A DNA stretch of 5,559 bases. It comes from JBBSHJ01 sp038253135 (GTDB taxonomy: Bacteria > Actinomycetota > Actinomycetes > Mycobacteriales > QHCD01). Position 1 is the stretch's first letter; every line of letters begins with the position of its first letter. Location: the NCBI GenBank assembly GCA_038253135.1, contig JBBSHJ010000152.1, positions 1 to 5,559 on the forward strand, written 5' to 3'. The notes under the pieces are model-generated. The model was not told where the DNA came from, ran no database searches, and was given only the letters and a program-made list of their open reading frames with translations. The position numbers and the translations under genes are program-made. This document shows positions 5,383-5,559 of this stretch, piece by piece.

Positions 5383-5559
5383 CGGGCCGCGCGCTCCAAC
5401 GTCGCCTCCTGCTCCCCGGCGGGCGGGGCCGCGCCGCGCAACCGCTTCGGCAAGAAGGTGAAGGCGACGATCGCACCGATCAGGTCGAAGGCCGCGGCGA
5501 CGAAGGACGTGCCGTGCATCGCGGCGACGAACGAACCCTTGGACTTGCCGACGAAGACC
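5379..5559 (-). CDS. MFS efflux-type transporter, C-terminal end (partial)
   Basis: Only the last 59 residues are in the window; the gene continues past the right edge. The visible part has a short loop (VFVGKSKGSF), then FVAAMHGTSFVAAAFDLIGAIVAFTFLP, which includes one hydrophobic membrane helix, then a basic KRLR stop-transfer and a charged cytoplasmic tail rich in Glu, Arg and Ala. The pattern of Met-His followed by a last helix ending in LPKR is typical of the final segment of 14-helix DHA2 (EmrB/QacA-like) drug exporters, so an export role is inferred. The stop overlaps the start of the TetR gene by four bases, a common efflux pump/regulator pairing. Substrate and full length cannot be judged. 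Confidence 0.75.
   Translation of the reverse strand, partial: VFVGKSKGSFVAAMHGTSFVAAAFDLIGAIVAFTFLPKRLRGAAPPAGEQEATLERAAR

Overview
The window looks like chromosomal DNA from a high-GC actinomycete. Genes are GC-rich with G/C-ending codons, a GTG start is used, and the centre is a polyphosphate kinase gene followed four bases later by a two-domain Nudix/histidine-phosphatase gene. That is the ppk-mutT1 order known from mycobacteria and relatives. The order or genus cannot be fixed from this sequence.

Layout, left to right. Positions 1-136 may hold the tail of an unidentified plus-strand gene. Positions 183-725 (+) encode a small P-loop kinase-like ATPase, with more A/T-ending codons than its neighbours. 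Positions 726-1200 have no convincing gene, only short stretches with coding-like codon bias. A long inverted repeat at 1201-1241 lies directly after the mutT1 stop and is the likely operon terminator. The minus-strand operon follows: ppk1 (4347-2143), then mutT1 (2138-1242). Upstream of ppk1 (4348-4764) are a good Shine-Dalgarno serving a nine-residue leader ORF that overlaps an internal ppk1 start, a direct repeat GTGCCGAGGTG with an inverted third copy about 100 bp away, and a plus-strand remnant that reads like the end of a frameshifted gene. On the right, a TetR-family regulator (5382-4765, -) overlaps by four bases the end of an MFS efflux-type transporter that runs out of the window.

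How the genes fit together. PPK1 makes inorganic polyphosphate from ATP. MutT1-type enzymes remove oxidised guanine nucleotides and related phosphoanhydrides. Their tight coupling suggests joint housekeeping of nucleotide phosphates under stress. The TetR/MFS pair looks like a separate, self-regulated export unit. No defence system, CRISPR array, insertion sequence or RNA gene was recognised. The locus is mostly ordinary; the most interesting parts are the ppk1 leader and the Gln replacing the second catalytic His in the MutT1 phosphatase domain.
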